Shown here piece by piece: positions 53,366-62,771 of a stretch of DNA of 64,000 bases. Source of the DNA: Bacteroidia bacterium (GTDB taxonomy: Bacteria; Bacteroidota; Bacteroidia; UKL13-3); contig JAGPCK010000004.1 of the NCBI GenBank assembly GCA_018058135.1, positions 1 to 64,000 of the forward strand, read 5' to 3'. Under the pieces are notes generated by a model. That model ran no database searches. It was given only the letters and a program-made list of their open reading frames with translations, and was not told where the DNA came from. The number at the start of each line of letters is the position of its first letter. Within the stretch, counting starts at the first letter, position 1. The position numbers and the translations under genes are program-made.

Positions 53366-54682
53366 TTACCTGACTTTGAATGTTCTTTGCCATTTTACTC
53401 TGAGTGAATGCTCCATAAGCTTCGCCATAATAAAACACCATAAAATAAATGTAGATGTATATAGCAAACTCACCATTTCAAAACTTATAAAAAAAAGTGT
53501 ACTTGTAATAATAAATCTTATAACAACATTTTCCGAAAAATTGTATGCCAACTTATCCAGTTCCCTGAAAAGCAGCATTATAAGCGGTACAAACAAAATC
53601 AACCATTTGTATGAAAAATTAAGAATAAAATCGGCATATATGTTAACTCCCCATGCCGTACTTTCATCTTCCTCACCTATTAAACCCAATCTTCTGGCCC
53701 TTTCTCTATTGTTGTATGTATTAAATGATGGCTTTTCGGCCCACACAACTCTAGGTATTAGCTGAAGAAATATTTCCACGTAAGACATACCATAACGATA
53801 TTCCAAATACCTTTTGTTTATGCCGTTTTGGGCGTATGCCAATTCTCTTCCATAGTTAATGCGTTCTGCGAAGAACATACTTGCAAAAGCTAGGCGTTCT
53901 TCATATGTCAGATTTAAGGTTTTAACAAAAACGCCACCAAGGTTTTCTTTTGTTTTTTCATAATCTATCTTCTTAACCTGTTGAAATGGAAGAACATACA
54001 TAATTCCTACAACGCCCAGAATCACTACTGGAATAATTGCCTTCTTTGATTGTAGCAACAATCCTGAAACTATGGCTCCAAATGCCATAATCAATTCACT
54101 TCTCCACCAGGAAGTAACTGCAAAATACAAACCAACCAAACAAATGAGAAGAGCCAGAAAAACAGACTCTTTCTTTCTGAAGTTGAGCGTATATATGCTT
54201 AATACCATGTTGGGATAAAGAAATGACTTTAAAACAGGAAATACTGTTCCTAACCCTGAACTGCTGATTTCTAACTGAGCCAGTTGGTAACCTGTAATAG
54301 AGAGTATAAAAAAAAGTAGCTTTACTTTATTCAGAAGTCTTTCGTCAGCATGTATCAGATCAATTTCTTCTGTGTTTCGCTCATGTACACGCTTTAATAA
54401 CACTTGTAGGACCAAACTGAACACATAACCAATAATAAAATAAGGCGCTATTTCGGCAAATAGCTTAATAATCATAATACCTGAAACAATTTTATCTGGA
54501 CGTTCGTCAATCTGGTAAAACAAATAGCAAAACGGTCCTATTCCAAGAAACAAAAGGGACATCATATTCAAACCGTTCACTCCTGAAAGAAACGAACTTC
54601 TTTTAGTTGATATGAATACACCAAATATACTTATACAAAGTATTGATAAAGAATATAATACGTATTTAACAAAAATATCCAA
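53366..54682 (-). CDS. Wzy-like polysaccharide polymerase
   Basis: A 438-residue integral membrane protein with about 10-12 helices and a large periplasmic loop (about 255-330; LAFASMFFAERINYGRELAYAQNGINKRYLEYRYG and IPRVVWAEKPSFNTYNNRERARR). LIPRVVWAEKPS is a recurrent motif of oligosaccharide repeat-unit polymerases. It should polymerise lipid-linked repeats in the periplasm, with Wzx supplying them. The start is TTG at 54682; the nearby ATG at 54687 is out of frame. First gene of the minus-strand operon. Confidence 0.78.
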   Translation of the reverse strand: MDIFVKYVLYSLSILCISIFGVFISTKRSSFLSGVNGLNMMSLLFLGIGPFCYLFYQIDERPDKIVSGIMIIKLFAEIAPYFIIGYVFSLVLQVLLKRVHERNTEEIDLIHADERLLNKVKLLFFILSITGYQLAQLEISSSGLGTVFPVLKSFLYPNMVLSIYTLNFRKKESVFLALLICLVGLYFAVTSWWRSELIMAFGAIVSGLLLQSKKAIIPVVILGVVGIMYVLPFQQVKKIDYEKTKENLGGVFVKTLNLTYEERLAFASMFFAERINYGRELAYAQNGINKRYLEYRYGMSYVEIFLQLIPRVVWAEKPSFNTYNNRERARRLGLIGEEDESTAWGVNIYADFILNFSYKWLILFVPLIMLLFRELDKLAYNFSENVVIRFIITSTLFFISFEMVSLLYTSTFILWCFIMAKLMEHSLRVKWQRTFKVR

Positions 54683-54801
54683 AACATGAATTTAAGCTTG
54701 TGCAATATAAAAACTATATAGGTGAAACTATAATAATACATACCGACAGACAATTATTGGTTCAAAATGATACAAAAAATGAAACTCTTTACTTTATTAA
54801 G

Positions 54802-54809
54802 TACTTTCG
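54802..54809 (+). promoter_or_regulatory. Promoter-like TACTTTCG before wzx
   Basis: TACTTTCG fits TAnnTTYG and lies in the 184-base divergent region, 57 bases before the GTG at 54867. No matching TTG is evident at -33. Confidence 0.3.
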
Positions 54810-54866
54810 TATTCGAATTTTGGGAAACTAAAAAGGGAAAAAACAATTCAGCTGAAATAAAAAAAA

Positions 54867-56333
54867 GTGTTTAAATATTTTATAAAAAATACAGGTTGGG
54901 TGTTGATTGCCAATGTTTTTACAAAATCAATCGGGTTATTATCAATCTCATTTTTATCAAAAATAATTTCATCTGTTGAACTTGGTCTATACAACTCTTA
55001 TTTAAACACCTCTGCTTATATCAATCAAATTGCTGATTTAGGTGCAAGCACTATACTTCAAAAAAGTAGTGCCAATTTTAAACAAGATGCAACATCTAAA
55101 ATAAACCTTGAACAGAAATTATCTGCTGCATTTTTTTTAGGCTTGATTGCCAATATTGTTTTGCTAACAGCAATATTATTCAACATTGACAAATTCTCTC
55201 ATCTTCTGTTTAATCAAAATGTTACAGATTTAACTTATTTGTTAGTATTAATAACAATCATTCAATTCTTTTTTCAAATGCCATCCTATGTATTGATGGG
55301 TATTGGTTACTTTAAATATTATTCGATACGCAATCTATTAACTTCTTCTATATCATTTATAGGGACTACAGTGCTGGCTATGAGTTATGGATTAAATGGA
55401 GCTATATTGGGTTACATGACTGCAACAATTATTAACACGATATACACCTGGAGAATTACATTTATAATATTGAAAAAAGAAGGAATTAACTTCTCTATCT
55501 ATACGTCTTTCAGGCATATTAAATCTTTATTACAAGATGGATTCTGGTTCTATTTCGGGAATACACTGCTTGGGGCTATTTCGGGTTTGTTTACCATCAC
55601 ACTTTTTTCACAATACATTAGTGTTGAAGATTTTGGGTTCTTAAGAATTGCTGCAAGTATTAATGCAATCACAGCTATTATTCCAACAGCTTTATTACCG
55701 GTTACATTGACCATAATTTCCAGAAAATCAAATAAAGATGTTTTTCTCATAAAATCTGTTCAAATTAGGTATGTATTTAGTTCTATTTTTATCTTTACAA
55801 TAGTGCTTTTGATGTTTATTACTCCACTTATTGAATTGCTCTTTAGCAGTGAATACAACAAAGGACTTGAGTTAATATGTCCGTTAATACTCATCAATGT
55901 AATTATTCTTATGCAGGGTATATTCAGTAATTTTCTAATAGCTGAAGGTAAAATGACGTTTTTAGGCACAATATCTACTATTAGCATTATACTTCATATT
56001 GTATTATCATTCACTTTGGTTCCGTTATACGGAAACTTGGGTTATGTTGCGGCATGGCTTATTCCTCAATCAGTTTCACATATAATAACCTCCTTAAAAT
56101 CACTTAGTATCAATGATTTTTACAAAAAACATAAAGAAATAAAAGTGTTCTATCTAGCATTTATTCCTGCTTTTGTGTTCACTATTCTGTTAACATTTTT
56201 GCCGACTGACAGTACGATAAAAACACCGGGCTATCTTGTTGTTATCTCTTTATATTCAATCTTCTTCCTTAGATTTGTAGTATCTAAATATGAAGTTGAA
56301 CTTATAAAATCAAAGTTATACTTATCAAAATGA
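54867..56333 (+). CDS. Wzx-type flippase
   Basis: A 488-residue polysaccharide transporter of the MOP superfamily with about 14 membrane helices. The N-terminal motif WVLIANVFTKSIGLLSISFLSKII is typical, and LGTISTISIILHIVLSFTLVPLYGNLGYVAAWL is the later conserved pair of helices. It moves undecaprenyl-linked repeat units to the periplasm. GTG start at 54867. Divergent from the polymerase gene; its stop overlaps the acetyltransferase start (ATGA). Confidence 0.88.
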   Translation: MFKYFIKNTGWVLIANVFTKSIGLLSISFLSKIISSVELGLYNSYLNTSAYINQIADLGASTILQKSSANFKQDATSKINLEQKLSAAFFLGLIANIVLLTAILFNIDKFSHLLFNQNVTDLTYLLVLITIIQFFFQMPSYVLMGIGYFKYYSIRNLLTSSISFIGTTVLAMSYGLNGAILGYMTATIINTIYTWRITFIILKKEGINFSIYTSFRHIKSLLQDGFWFYFGNTLLGAISGLFTITLFSQYISVEDFGFLRIAASINAITAIIPTALLPVTLTIISRKSNKDVFLIKSVQIRYVFSSIFIFTIVLLMFITPLIELLFSSEYNKGLELICPLILINVIILMQGIFSNFLIAEGKMTFLGTISTISIILHIVLSFTLVPLYGNLGYVAAWLIPQSVSHIITSLKSLSINDFYKKHKEIKVFYLAFIPAFVFTILLTFLPTDSTIKTPGYLVVISLYSIFFLRFVVSKYEVELIKSKLYLSK

Positions 56334-56938
56334 TAATTAACAAGGCCATACACTACTACAGCTCATACAATATCAATGACTTTATACGAAAATGTATATT
56401 TAAACTACTGCAATTAAAATCTACGTATACAACCCGCTTTTTCAAAAAAATATATTATTTTAAAAACAGTCACATTATTTTAGGTAGAAATGTAAGAACT
56501 GAAGGGTTTACCCCCCACATTCAAGTAGGAAATAAAACGAATATTTACGACAACTGTATTTTTGTCATCTCGAGTCATAATGCTAAATTATCAATAGGAG
56601 TTCATTGCGTTTTGTCATACGGTGTATTGGTGGCATGTCACGAAGAAATAAGCATTGGAGATAACGTATTAATTGGAGAATACTCGTCAATTCGGGATAC
56701 AACACACAACTATAGTGACCTATCTGTACCCATGATGTTTTCAGGCGATTCATCTAAAAAAATATCTATTCATTCAGATGTATGGATTGGCAGAGGTTGC
56801 ATTATACTTCCGGGTACTACAATACAAAAAGGTGCAGTAATAGGGGCAAATAGTGTAGTTTCAGGAAACATAGAAAGCTATGGTATTTATGCCGGCAGCC
56901 CAGCAAGACTCATTAAAAAAAGATCTGAACAAAAATGA
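56330..56938 (+). CDS. Hexapeptide-repeat acyltransferase
   Basis: A 202-residue left-handed beta-helix O-acetyltransferase of the WbbJ type. Repeats such as IQVGNKTNIYDNCIF, LSIGVHCVLSYGVLV, ISIGDNVLIGEYSSIRDTTH, ISIHSDVWIGRGCIILPG, and AVIGANSVVSGNI carry the hexad pattern; the catalytic histidine is in DTTHNY. It probably acetylates a sugar of the repeat. ATGA overlaps link it to wzx and to the FkbM gene. Confidence 0.9.
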   Translation: MIINKAIHYYSSYNINDFIRKCIFKLLQLKSTYTTRFFKKIYYFKNSHIILGRNVRTEGFTPHIQVGNKTNIYDNCIFVISSHNAKLSIGVHCVLSYGVLVACHEEISIGDNVLIGEYSSIRDTTHNYSDLSVPMMFSGDSSKKISIHSDVWIGRGCIILPGTTIQKGAVIGANSVVSGNIESYGIYAGSPARLIKKRSEQK

Positions 56939-57762
56939 AATTCTTCATCCCACGTATTCTTAACAGACTATCTGTTCTTGAATTTTTCAATCTATATTCC
57001 AAGGTTACAATTAATAATGTGTCTTTTAAAATTCCTGTACTTCATTCAATTGGCTTTGGTAACAGGGGTGATACAGAGCCTTGGTTAAATAAAGTATTTG
57101 CAAATCTGCTGGCTACTGCTGACCCTTTATTCATTGACGTTGGAGTTAACTTGGGACAAACACTGCTTAAAGTAAAATCAATAAAACCAAATATTGAGTA
57201 TATTGGTATTGAGCCTAGCCCAACCTGTGTGAATTATGTAAATGCGTTAGTGAAAGCTAACAATATTCACAAAACAAATTTTATATGTGCAGGCTTATCT
57301 GACAAAATTGATATTGATGTACTTGAAGGTTTCTCTCAAGAAGATACAAGAAGTACTATGAAAAGCGGGACAATTTCAGGTACAGGCAAAGTTATTAAAA
57401 CATTTATTCCAACAATCACACTGAATCAATTAAGTAATGTTTGCAATTTTAAAGATAAACAAATTATTATAAAAATTGATGTTGAACGATTTGAATACAA
57501 TGTAATTAAAGGAGGTAAGCAAGTAATTTCAACATTTCAACCCGTAATGGTTTGTGAAGTACTCCCTGATTTAGATAATATTGATTACATTAATGAAAAT
57601 GCAAAACTTTACTCACTATTGGTTGACTTGGGTTACTCTATACTAAGAATAAATTTAGATGAAACGTATACAAAAGTATCGTCATTCATAAACAGAGATA
57701 ATTGGGAAATGTGTGAGTACATTTTTTTACCAGCATCTCACCACTTTCTTAAACAAGCATAA
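56935..57762 (+). CDS. FkbM-family methyltransferase
   Basis: 275 residues with SAM-binding core FIDVGVNLGQTLLKVKSI, IEPSPTCVNYVNALVK, and IIIKIDVERFEYNVIKGG, the FkbM pattern. It may O-methylate a sugar. It starts in an ATGA overlap with the acyltransferase gene. The sequence is AT-rich like its neighbours. Confidence 0.87.
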   Translation: MKFFIPRILNRLSVLEFFNLYSKVTINNVSFKIPVLHSIGFGNRGDTEPWLNKVFANLLATADPLFIDVGVNLGQTLLKVKSIKPNIEYIGIEPSPTCVNYVNALVKANNIHKTNFICAGLSDKIDIDVLEGFSQEDTRSTMKSGTISGTGKVIKTFIPTITLNQLSNVCNFKDKQIIIKIDVERFEYNVIKGGKQVISTFQPVMVCEVLPDLDNIDYINENAKLYSLLVDLGYSILRINLDETYTKVSSFINRDNWEMCEYIFLPASHHFLKQA

Positions 57763-57776
57763 TCCCGTTATTACTC

Positions 57777-58949
57777 ATGCTATTCTTCTTATCTCATCCT
57801 ATACAGTACTTCTCTCCAATGTTGAAAGTACTATCGGAAAAAGTTAAGTTGAATGTTTATTACTATTCAGATATCAGTATCAAAGGTGGGAAAGATGCAG
57901 GTTTTGGTCAAAATGTAAAATGGGATGTGCCACTTCTGGAAGGTTATAACTCATTTTTTCTTAATAACTGGCGAAAAAAACAAGCCATGAACAATCGGAT
58001 GTTTAATGCATTTAACCCCGATGTAATTAAAGTGTTGCTTAAAAGTAATGACAAAATTGTTGTTATAAATGGATGGTCATATTTCACGGATTGGATAATT
58101 TTGTTGCTTTCACCATTTTTGGGAAAAAAGATATGGCTTAGGTGTGAAAATCCGTTGAATCAGGAATTGCTTAAATCTGGTAAAGTGAAATTGATTAAGC
58201 AACTTATTCTTAAGCACTTTCTATTTAAATTATTTATAGATAAATTTCTTTACATTGGATCAGAAAATAAAAAATTCTTTGAGTATTATGGTGTAAAAGA
58301 GAAGAGCCGCTTAATTTTCACACCTTATTCTGTTGACAACGATAGCCTACAGAAAAAATATATCGAACTTCAGCCTAAAAGAGAAATTATTGAAAATAAA
58401 CTTGGCATTCAATCGAATAAAAAAAACATATTATTCACAGGAAAATATATTTCCAAAAAACGCCCGCTGGATTTACTTAAAGCATTTAAAAATCTGCCTC
58501 AAAACAACTATAATCTTATTATGGTGGGTGAAGGAGAACTAAGAAAAGATATGGAAATATTTATTCTTAACAACAATTTATCCAATGTTTACCTCACTGG
58601 CTTTATTAACCAAAGCGAAATCTGGGAGTACTATGCTGTATCAGATGTTTTTGTAATGTGCTCTGGCATAGGAGAAACCTGGGGATTATCAGTAAATGAG
58701 GCCATGAACTTCAACCTGCCTGTTATAGTTTCATCAACTTGTGGAAGTAGTTTTGATTTAATTGTTCCGGGTAAAAATGGATTTATATTTGACGAAGGAG
58801 ACACTTCGGAACTATCTATATGCATTCTAAAAGCTACTGAAAACAAAGAAATTACAAAATCTATGGGACAACAATCTGCTGCAATAATTAAAAACTACTC
58901 TATAAGTGTTGTAACGGATAATATTCTGCAAGCTGCAACCTGTGCGTAA
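57777..58949 (+). CDS. Family 4 glycosyltransferase
   Basis: A 390-residue GT-B enzyme: FLSHPIQYFSPMLKVLSEKVKLNVYY is the acceptor-domain start, ILFTGKYISKKRPLDLLKAF opens the donor domain, and EAMNFNLPVIVSSTCGSSFDLI is the donor site. Homologues make O-antigen and exopolysaccharide. Starts 15 bases after the FkbM stop. A 12-bp hairpin follows its end. Confidence 0.87.
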   Translation: MLFFLSHPIQYFSPMLKVLSEKVKLNVYYYSDISIKGGKDAGFGQNVKWDVPLLEGYNSFFLNNWRKKQAMNNRMFNAFNPDVIKVLLKSNDKIVVINGWSYFTDWIILLLSPFLGKKIWLRCENPLNQELLKSGKVKLIKQLILKHFLFKLFIDKFLYIGSENKKFFEYYGVKEKSRLIFTPYSVDNDSLQKKYIELQPKREIIENKLGIQSNKKNILFTGKYISKKRPLDLLKAFKNLPQNNYNLIMVGEGELRKDMEIFILNNNLSNVYLTGFINQSEIWEYYAVSDVFVMCSGIGETWGLSVNEAMNFNLPVIVSSTCGSSFDLIVPGKNGFIFDEGDTSELSICILKATENKEITKSMGQQSAAIIKNYSISVVTDNILQAATCA

Positions 58950-58970
58950 AAAGGTTAGCCATATCGCTTT

Positions 58971-59002
58971 AAACTATGTAATTTGCACCCATTACATAGT
59001 TT
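58971..59002. promoter_or_regulatory. 12-bp hairpin abutting a start codon
   Basis: Perfect arms AAACTATGTAAT (58971-58982) and ATTACATAGTTT (58991-59002) with an 8-base loop, one base before the ATG at 59004. An AT-rich stem of this size could block ribosome loading, or partly terminate transcription. Confidence 0.45.
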
Positions 59003-59003
59003 T

Positions 59004-60008
59004 ATGAAAGTACTGCTAGCAGGTAGTTTTAATACCTATACACTTGAAACGTCTTACAAAAATGCCTTTACAAATGAAGGGCATGAAGTAAAAGTATTTG
59101 ATTTGCCATCTGCAACTTCAAAATACATCAAATTTGGTAAGATTGGTCAACTAATAAACAGTTTCCTTCCTGTTGAAGCATGGATAAGAAAAGTAAATAG
59201 AGATTTTGTAATTACAGCAAAAGAATATCAACCAGATATTGTAGTAACTTTTGCTAATGCAGAGTTACTTCCTTCCAGCATTATGTTCTTGAAATCCATT
59301 CTTCCAGCTAAATTTGTTCTTATTTGGCCGGATACAGTGTTCAACTTAAAGTCACATATACTTCAATCTGCACCATTGTACGATTATGTTGCGTCTTATA
59401 GTTCTACTTGTGTAAAAGTATTCAATGATTATGGTTTCAAAAAAGTGAAATGGATACCATTAGCAGCTGACCCTAACTTACATTACAGTAAACATGATGA
59501 TTCAACAAAGAAATACGACCTAACATTTGTGGGCGGTTGGCGGCCTGAGCGAGAAAAAATTATGTCTTATATTGTTGAGAATTTCGAAGGAATTAAGATA
59601 GGAATTTGGGGACCGTACTGGGATAGAAGTAGCGATAAAAATTTACTAAAGTACAGTAATAGCAATGCGCTTTATGGCAAGGACTTTACTTCAGTTATTC
59701 AACAAAGTACCATCAGTATGAATATTATCGATGACACTAATTATCCTGCAGCAAATATGCGCTTTTTTGAAGTGCCTGTAGCTGCTGGACTTGAAATATG
59801 CTCATCGTGTCCTGAAATGGAATCAACATATAAAAACAGAGAACATATGCTTTATTACTCTAATGAAGATGAGTTAAAACAGGCTATTGACTTTGCTCTT
59901 TCAAATAAAAAAATCTGTATTGATATTATAAAAAATGCACACGAGTTAACACTATCAAAGCACACTTATCAGCACAGAGTAAAAGAAATTGTATCAGACT
60001 TATGGTAA
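59004..60008 (+). CDS. CgeB-like glycosyltransferase
   Basis: 334 residues of the CgeB/DUF3880 kind: KVLLAGSFNTYTLETSYKNAF, LIWPDTVFNLKSHIL, WIPLAADPNLHY, LTFVGGWRPEREKIMSYIVE and NMRFFEVPVAAGLEICSSCPEM, all features of this GT-B family. The ATG at 59004 follows a hairpin by one base; an earlier in-frame TTG lies in the hairpin loop and was not used. It overlaps the epimerase gene by 7 bases. Confidence 0.87.
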   Translation: MKVLLAGSFNTYTLETSYKNAFTNEGHEVKVFDLPSATSKYIKFGKIGQLINSFLPVEAWIRKVNRDFVITAKEYQPDIVVTFANAELLPSSIMFLKSILPAKFVLIWPDTVFNLKSHILQSAPLYDYVASYSSTCVKVFNDYGFKKVKWIPLAADPNLHYSKHDDSTKKYDLTFVGGWRPEREKIMSYIVENFEGIKIGIWGPYWDRSSDKNLLKYSNSNALYGKDFTSVIQQSTISMNIIDDTNYPAANMRFFEVPVAAGLEICSSCPEMESTYKNREHMLYYSNEDELKQAIDFALSNKKICIDIIKNAHELTLSKHTYQHRVKEIVSDLW

Positions 60009-60934
60009 AAAGAAATATATTAATAACCGGTGGTGCAGGCAATGTAGGTGGAAGTTTAGCAACAAGATTATGCCTAAACCCTGCTAATAATGTAGTTGTA
60101 GTTGACAACCTTTTCACCGGCTCTTTAGAAAAGCTTCCTAATAATGCTTTAAATAATTTCTCTTTCTTTAAAACAGATGTGAACAACTGGAAAGATATTT
60201 CCTCCATTATGCTCTCCCATCGTTTTGACTATGTCTTTCATTATGCCGCTACTGTAGGCGTGAAAAGAACACTTGACAATCCTATACTGGTTCTTAATGA
60301 TATTGATGGTATAAAAAATATACTTGAACTTTCCAAAAACACGGGAGTAAAAAGGGTATTTTTTTCTTCTTCTTCTGAAGTATACGGAGAACCGGTTTCA
60401 CTACCGCAACATGAGGAAACCACCCCTTTAAACTCAAGACTTCCATATGCCATTGTTAAGAACGTTGCAGAAGCATTTTTAAAGTCTTATCAGAAAGAAT
60501 ATGGACTTAATTATACAATTCTGAGATTCTTTAATACATACGGTCCGAAACAAAGCGAAGATTTTGTTCTGCCACGCTTTTTAACAGCAGCGCTAAATAA
60601 CCAACCTATTACCCTTTACGGAGATGGCTCTCAAACAAGAACATTTTGCTTTATAACCGATAATCTTGATATAACAGAAGAAATGCTAAATGCAGATATC
60701 GGAATCAATGATACTTTTAACATTGGTAGTGACGAAGAAATAAGTATACTTGAATTGGCTAAGAAAGTTATTGATGTTTGTAATTCAAAATCAGAAATTA
60801 TACACTTGCCTTCCCTGAAAGAAGGGGATATGACCCGAAGACTTCCTGATATTTCAAAAATGAAATCAATATTAAATCGTGAGTTAATTACTATTGAGCA
60901 GGGTATCAAAAAAATGCTGGATAACCAAAAATGA
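60002..60934 (+). CDS. NAD-dependent sugar epimerase/dehydratase
   Basis: 310 residues of the extended short-chain dehydrogenase type. The nucleotide motif is TGGAGNVGG, then VVVDNLFTG. The catalytic tyrosine and lysine are in PYAIVKNVAEA, with a serine-rich SSSSEVYG before. It acts on a nucleotide sugar (UDP-glucose, UDP-GlcNAc or a derivative); the exact reaction cannot be told. Overlaps the CgeB-like gene by 7 bases and the methyltransferase by ATGA. Confidence 0.9.
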   Translation: MVKRNILITGGAGNVGGSLATRLCLNPANNVVVVDNLFTGSLEKLPNNALNNFSFFKTDVNNWKDISSIMLSHRFDYVFHYAATVGVKRTLDNPILVLNDIDGIKNILELSKNTGVKRVFFSSSSEVYGEPVSLPQHEETTPLNSRLPYAIVKNVAEAFLKSYQKEYGLNYTILRFFNTYGPKQSEDFVLPRFLTAALNNQPITLYGDGSQTRTFCFITDNLDITEEMLNADIGINDTFNIGSDEEISILELAKKVIDVCNSKSEIIHLPSLKEGDMTRRLPDISKMKSILNRELITIEQGIKKMLDNQK

Positions 60935-61641
60935 ACTACAAAGAAAAACTCTATTCAGCATATGTTAAAAGTGGACAATCCAGATTATCCGACATACAGT
61001 GGCAAAAAAAAGACCCTTATGTTGAATATGTAATTTCTAGCCACATAACTGACAGAATAGATGCATTAATAGTTGATTTGGGATGCGGTTATGGTAAATA
61101 CATATACCGATTAAAAGAAAAGGGGTATACCAATTGTAAAGGAGTTGATATCTCTGCTGAACAGGTAGAAGCTGCTCATAAAGCCGGTGTTTATGAAATT
61201 GAGCAGGGCGAATTATTAACGTTTATCAAAAAGCAGCCGGATGATATTGATGTTGTATTACTCATGGATATTATCGAACATCTAACGTATCAGGAAATAT
61301 TTGACCTTATTGACGAAGTTAAAAAGAAGCTATCTGGTACTGGTAAAATAATATTGCATGTACCGAATGCTGAAGGCATATTCGGTATGAGAATAAGATA
61401 TGGCGACTTAACACATGAAGTTTCCTTTACTCCTTCGTCTATAAATCAATTATTTAATACATTGGGCTTTAAAAAAATCTTCATTTTTGAAGACAAACCA
61501 TTAATCTATAGTATATCATCTTTATTCAGAAGAATTGTATGGGAATTTACCACGCTTAGATACCGACTTATGCTGATGGCAGAAACGGGTGAAAAGAGAT
61601 TTATTTTGTCACAAAATATGCTGGTTATTGCTGAAAAATAG
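60931..61641 (+). CDS. SAM-dependent methyltransferase
   Basis: A 236-residue class I methyltransferase: IVDLGCGYGKYIYRLKEKG is SAM motif I, and VVLLMDIIEHLTYQE is motif II. The C terminus (LFRRIVWEFTTLRYRLMLMAETG) is helical. Probably methylates a glycan or sugar intermediate. Starts in an ATGA overlap with the epimerase gene, and ends 5 bases before the convergent wecB gene. Confidence 0.87.
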   Translation: MNYKEKLYSAYVKSGQSRLSDIQWQKKDPYVEYVISSHITDRIDALIVDLGCGYGKYIYRLKEKGYTNCKGVDISAEQVEAAHKAGVYEIEQGELLTFIKKQPDDIDVVLLMDIIEHLTYQEIFDLIDEVKKKLSGTGKIILHVPNAEGIFGMRIRYGDLTHEVSFTPSSINQLFNTLGFKKIFIFEDKPLIYSISSLFRRIVWEFTTLRYRLMLMAETGEKRFILSQNMLVIAEK

Positions 61642-61646
61642 CTTGT

Positions 61647-62771
61647 TTACAACTGCGTCTTTATATGTTCAATTATTCGGTCAGAAGCATTTCCATCACC
61701 AAAAGGATTCTCAGCGTTTGTTGGATACTCGGGATTAAAATTCACAAAGGCATCAACAATTTTATCACGAATATTACCCACTAAAACTGAGTAACCGCTT
61801 TGCATTGACTCAGGCCTTTCTGTAGTTTCCCGCATAACCAACACCGGCACTTTAAAAGATGGCGCTTCTTCTTGTATACCTCCTGAATCAGTTATTATTT
61901 TATAACTACAGCTTAACAGTTTCAACAGCTCCATATAATTAAAGGGCTTGCACAACAAAATATTAGAAAGTTGACTTAGTTTAGAAGAAACAACTGCATT
62001 CTTAACAACCGGATTTGAATGTATGGGCCATATAAAACAAATATCAGGATATTTTATAGCCAACTCTCCAACTGCTTCAATAATATTATTTAAATGTTCA
62101 TGGTTTTCTCTACGGTGACAAGTAATCAGAACAACCTTTTGTTTATTTGTGATAACTGCATTTATCCTTTCGTCTTCGAAAAGTACATTCAAAAAAGCAG
62201 TGGACGCTCTTATTAGGTTAATAGCATCAACAACTGTATTGCCTGTTTTTAAAATCTTCACCATTGGAATCTGTTCATTCAACAAATTATCAACCGCAAA
62301 TTGGGTTGGGGCATAATGAAAATCAGCAACCATTCCTGCAATTTTACGATTAAGTTCTTCAGGGAAAGGGTGGTGCATGTTAAATGAACGTAAGCCAGCT
62401 TCTAAATGAAAAAAACGTATCTTATTGTAAAATGCCACTAATGAAGCCGCCATAACTGTGGTAGTATCACCTTGTGCAATAAAAATGGACGGTGCTACCA
62501 TGTCATTTTTCATCTTGACAATTAGTTGCTCGATCTGTACAATTGAACGCGCCAATAATTCTGACAGGCTTTGACCGGCAGACATAACATCTAATGAATA
62601 GTTAGGCTGTATTGAAAATGCCTCCCAAAAAGGTTCCAACATATCCTTATGTTGCCCTGTATTTACTACCAGATAGTCATTAAAACCTACCTGTTTCATC
62701 CTATGAATAATAGGATAAATTTTAATTAATTCAGGCCGTGTACCAATAATAAAAACTACTTTATTTTTCAT
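61647..62771 (-). CDS. wecB: UDP-N-acetylglucosamine 2-epimerase (WecB family)
   Basis: A 374-residue non-hydrolysing epimerase. The start IIGTRPELIKIYPII is the family signature, and later motifs are QGDTTTVMAASLVAF, HLEAGLRS, FPEELNRKI and DSGGIQEEA. It makes UDP-ManNAc from UDP-GlcNAc; close relatives (WbpI) epimerise diacetamido-uronic acids, and motifs alone do not separate these. The ATG overlaps the upstream glycosyltransferase by 11 bases. Confidence 0.9.
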   Translation of the reverse strand: MKNKVVFIIGTRPELIKIYPIIHRMKQVGFNDYLVVNTGQHKDMLEPFWEAFSIQPNYSLDVMSAGQSLSELLARSIVQIEQLIVKMKNDMVAPSIFIAQGDTTTVMAASLVAFYNKIRFFHLEAGLRSFNMHHPFPEELNRKIAGMVADFHYAPTQFAVDNLLNEQIPMVKILKTGNTVVDAINLIRASTAFLNVLFEDERINAVITNKQKVVLITCHRRENHEHLNNIIEAVGELAIKYPDICFIWPIHSNPVVKNAVVSSKLSQLSNILLCKPFNYMELLKLLSCSYKIITDSGGIQEEAPSFKVPVLVMRETTERPESMQSGYSVLVGNIRDKIVDAFVNFNPEYPTNAENPFGDGNASDRIIEHIKTQL

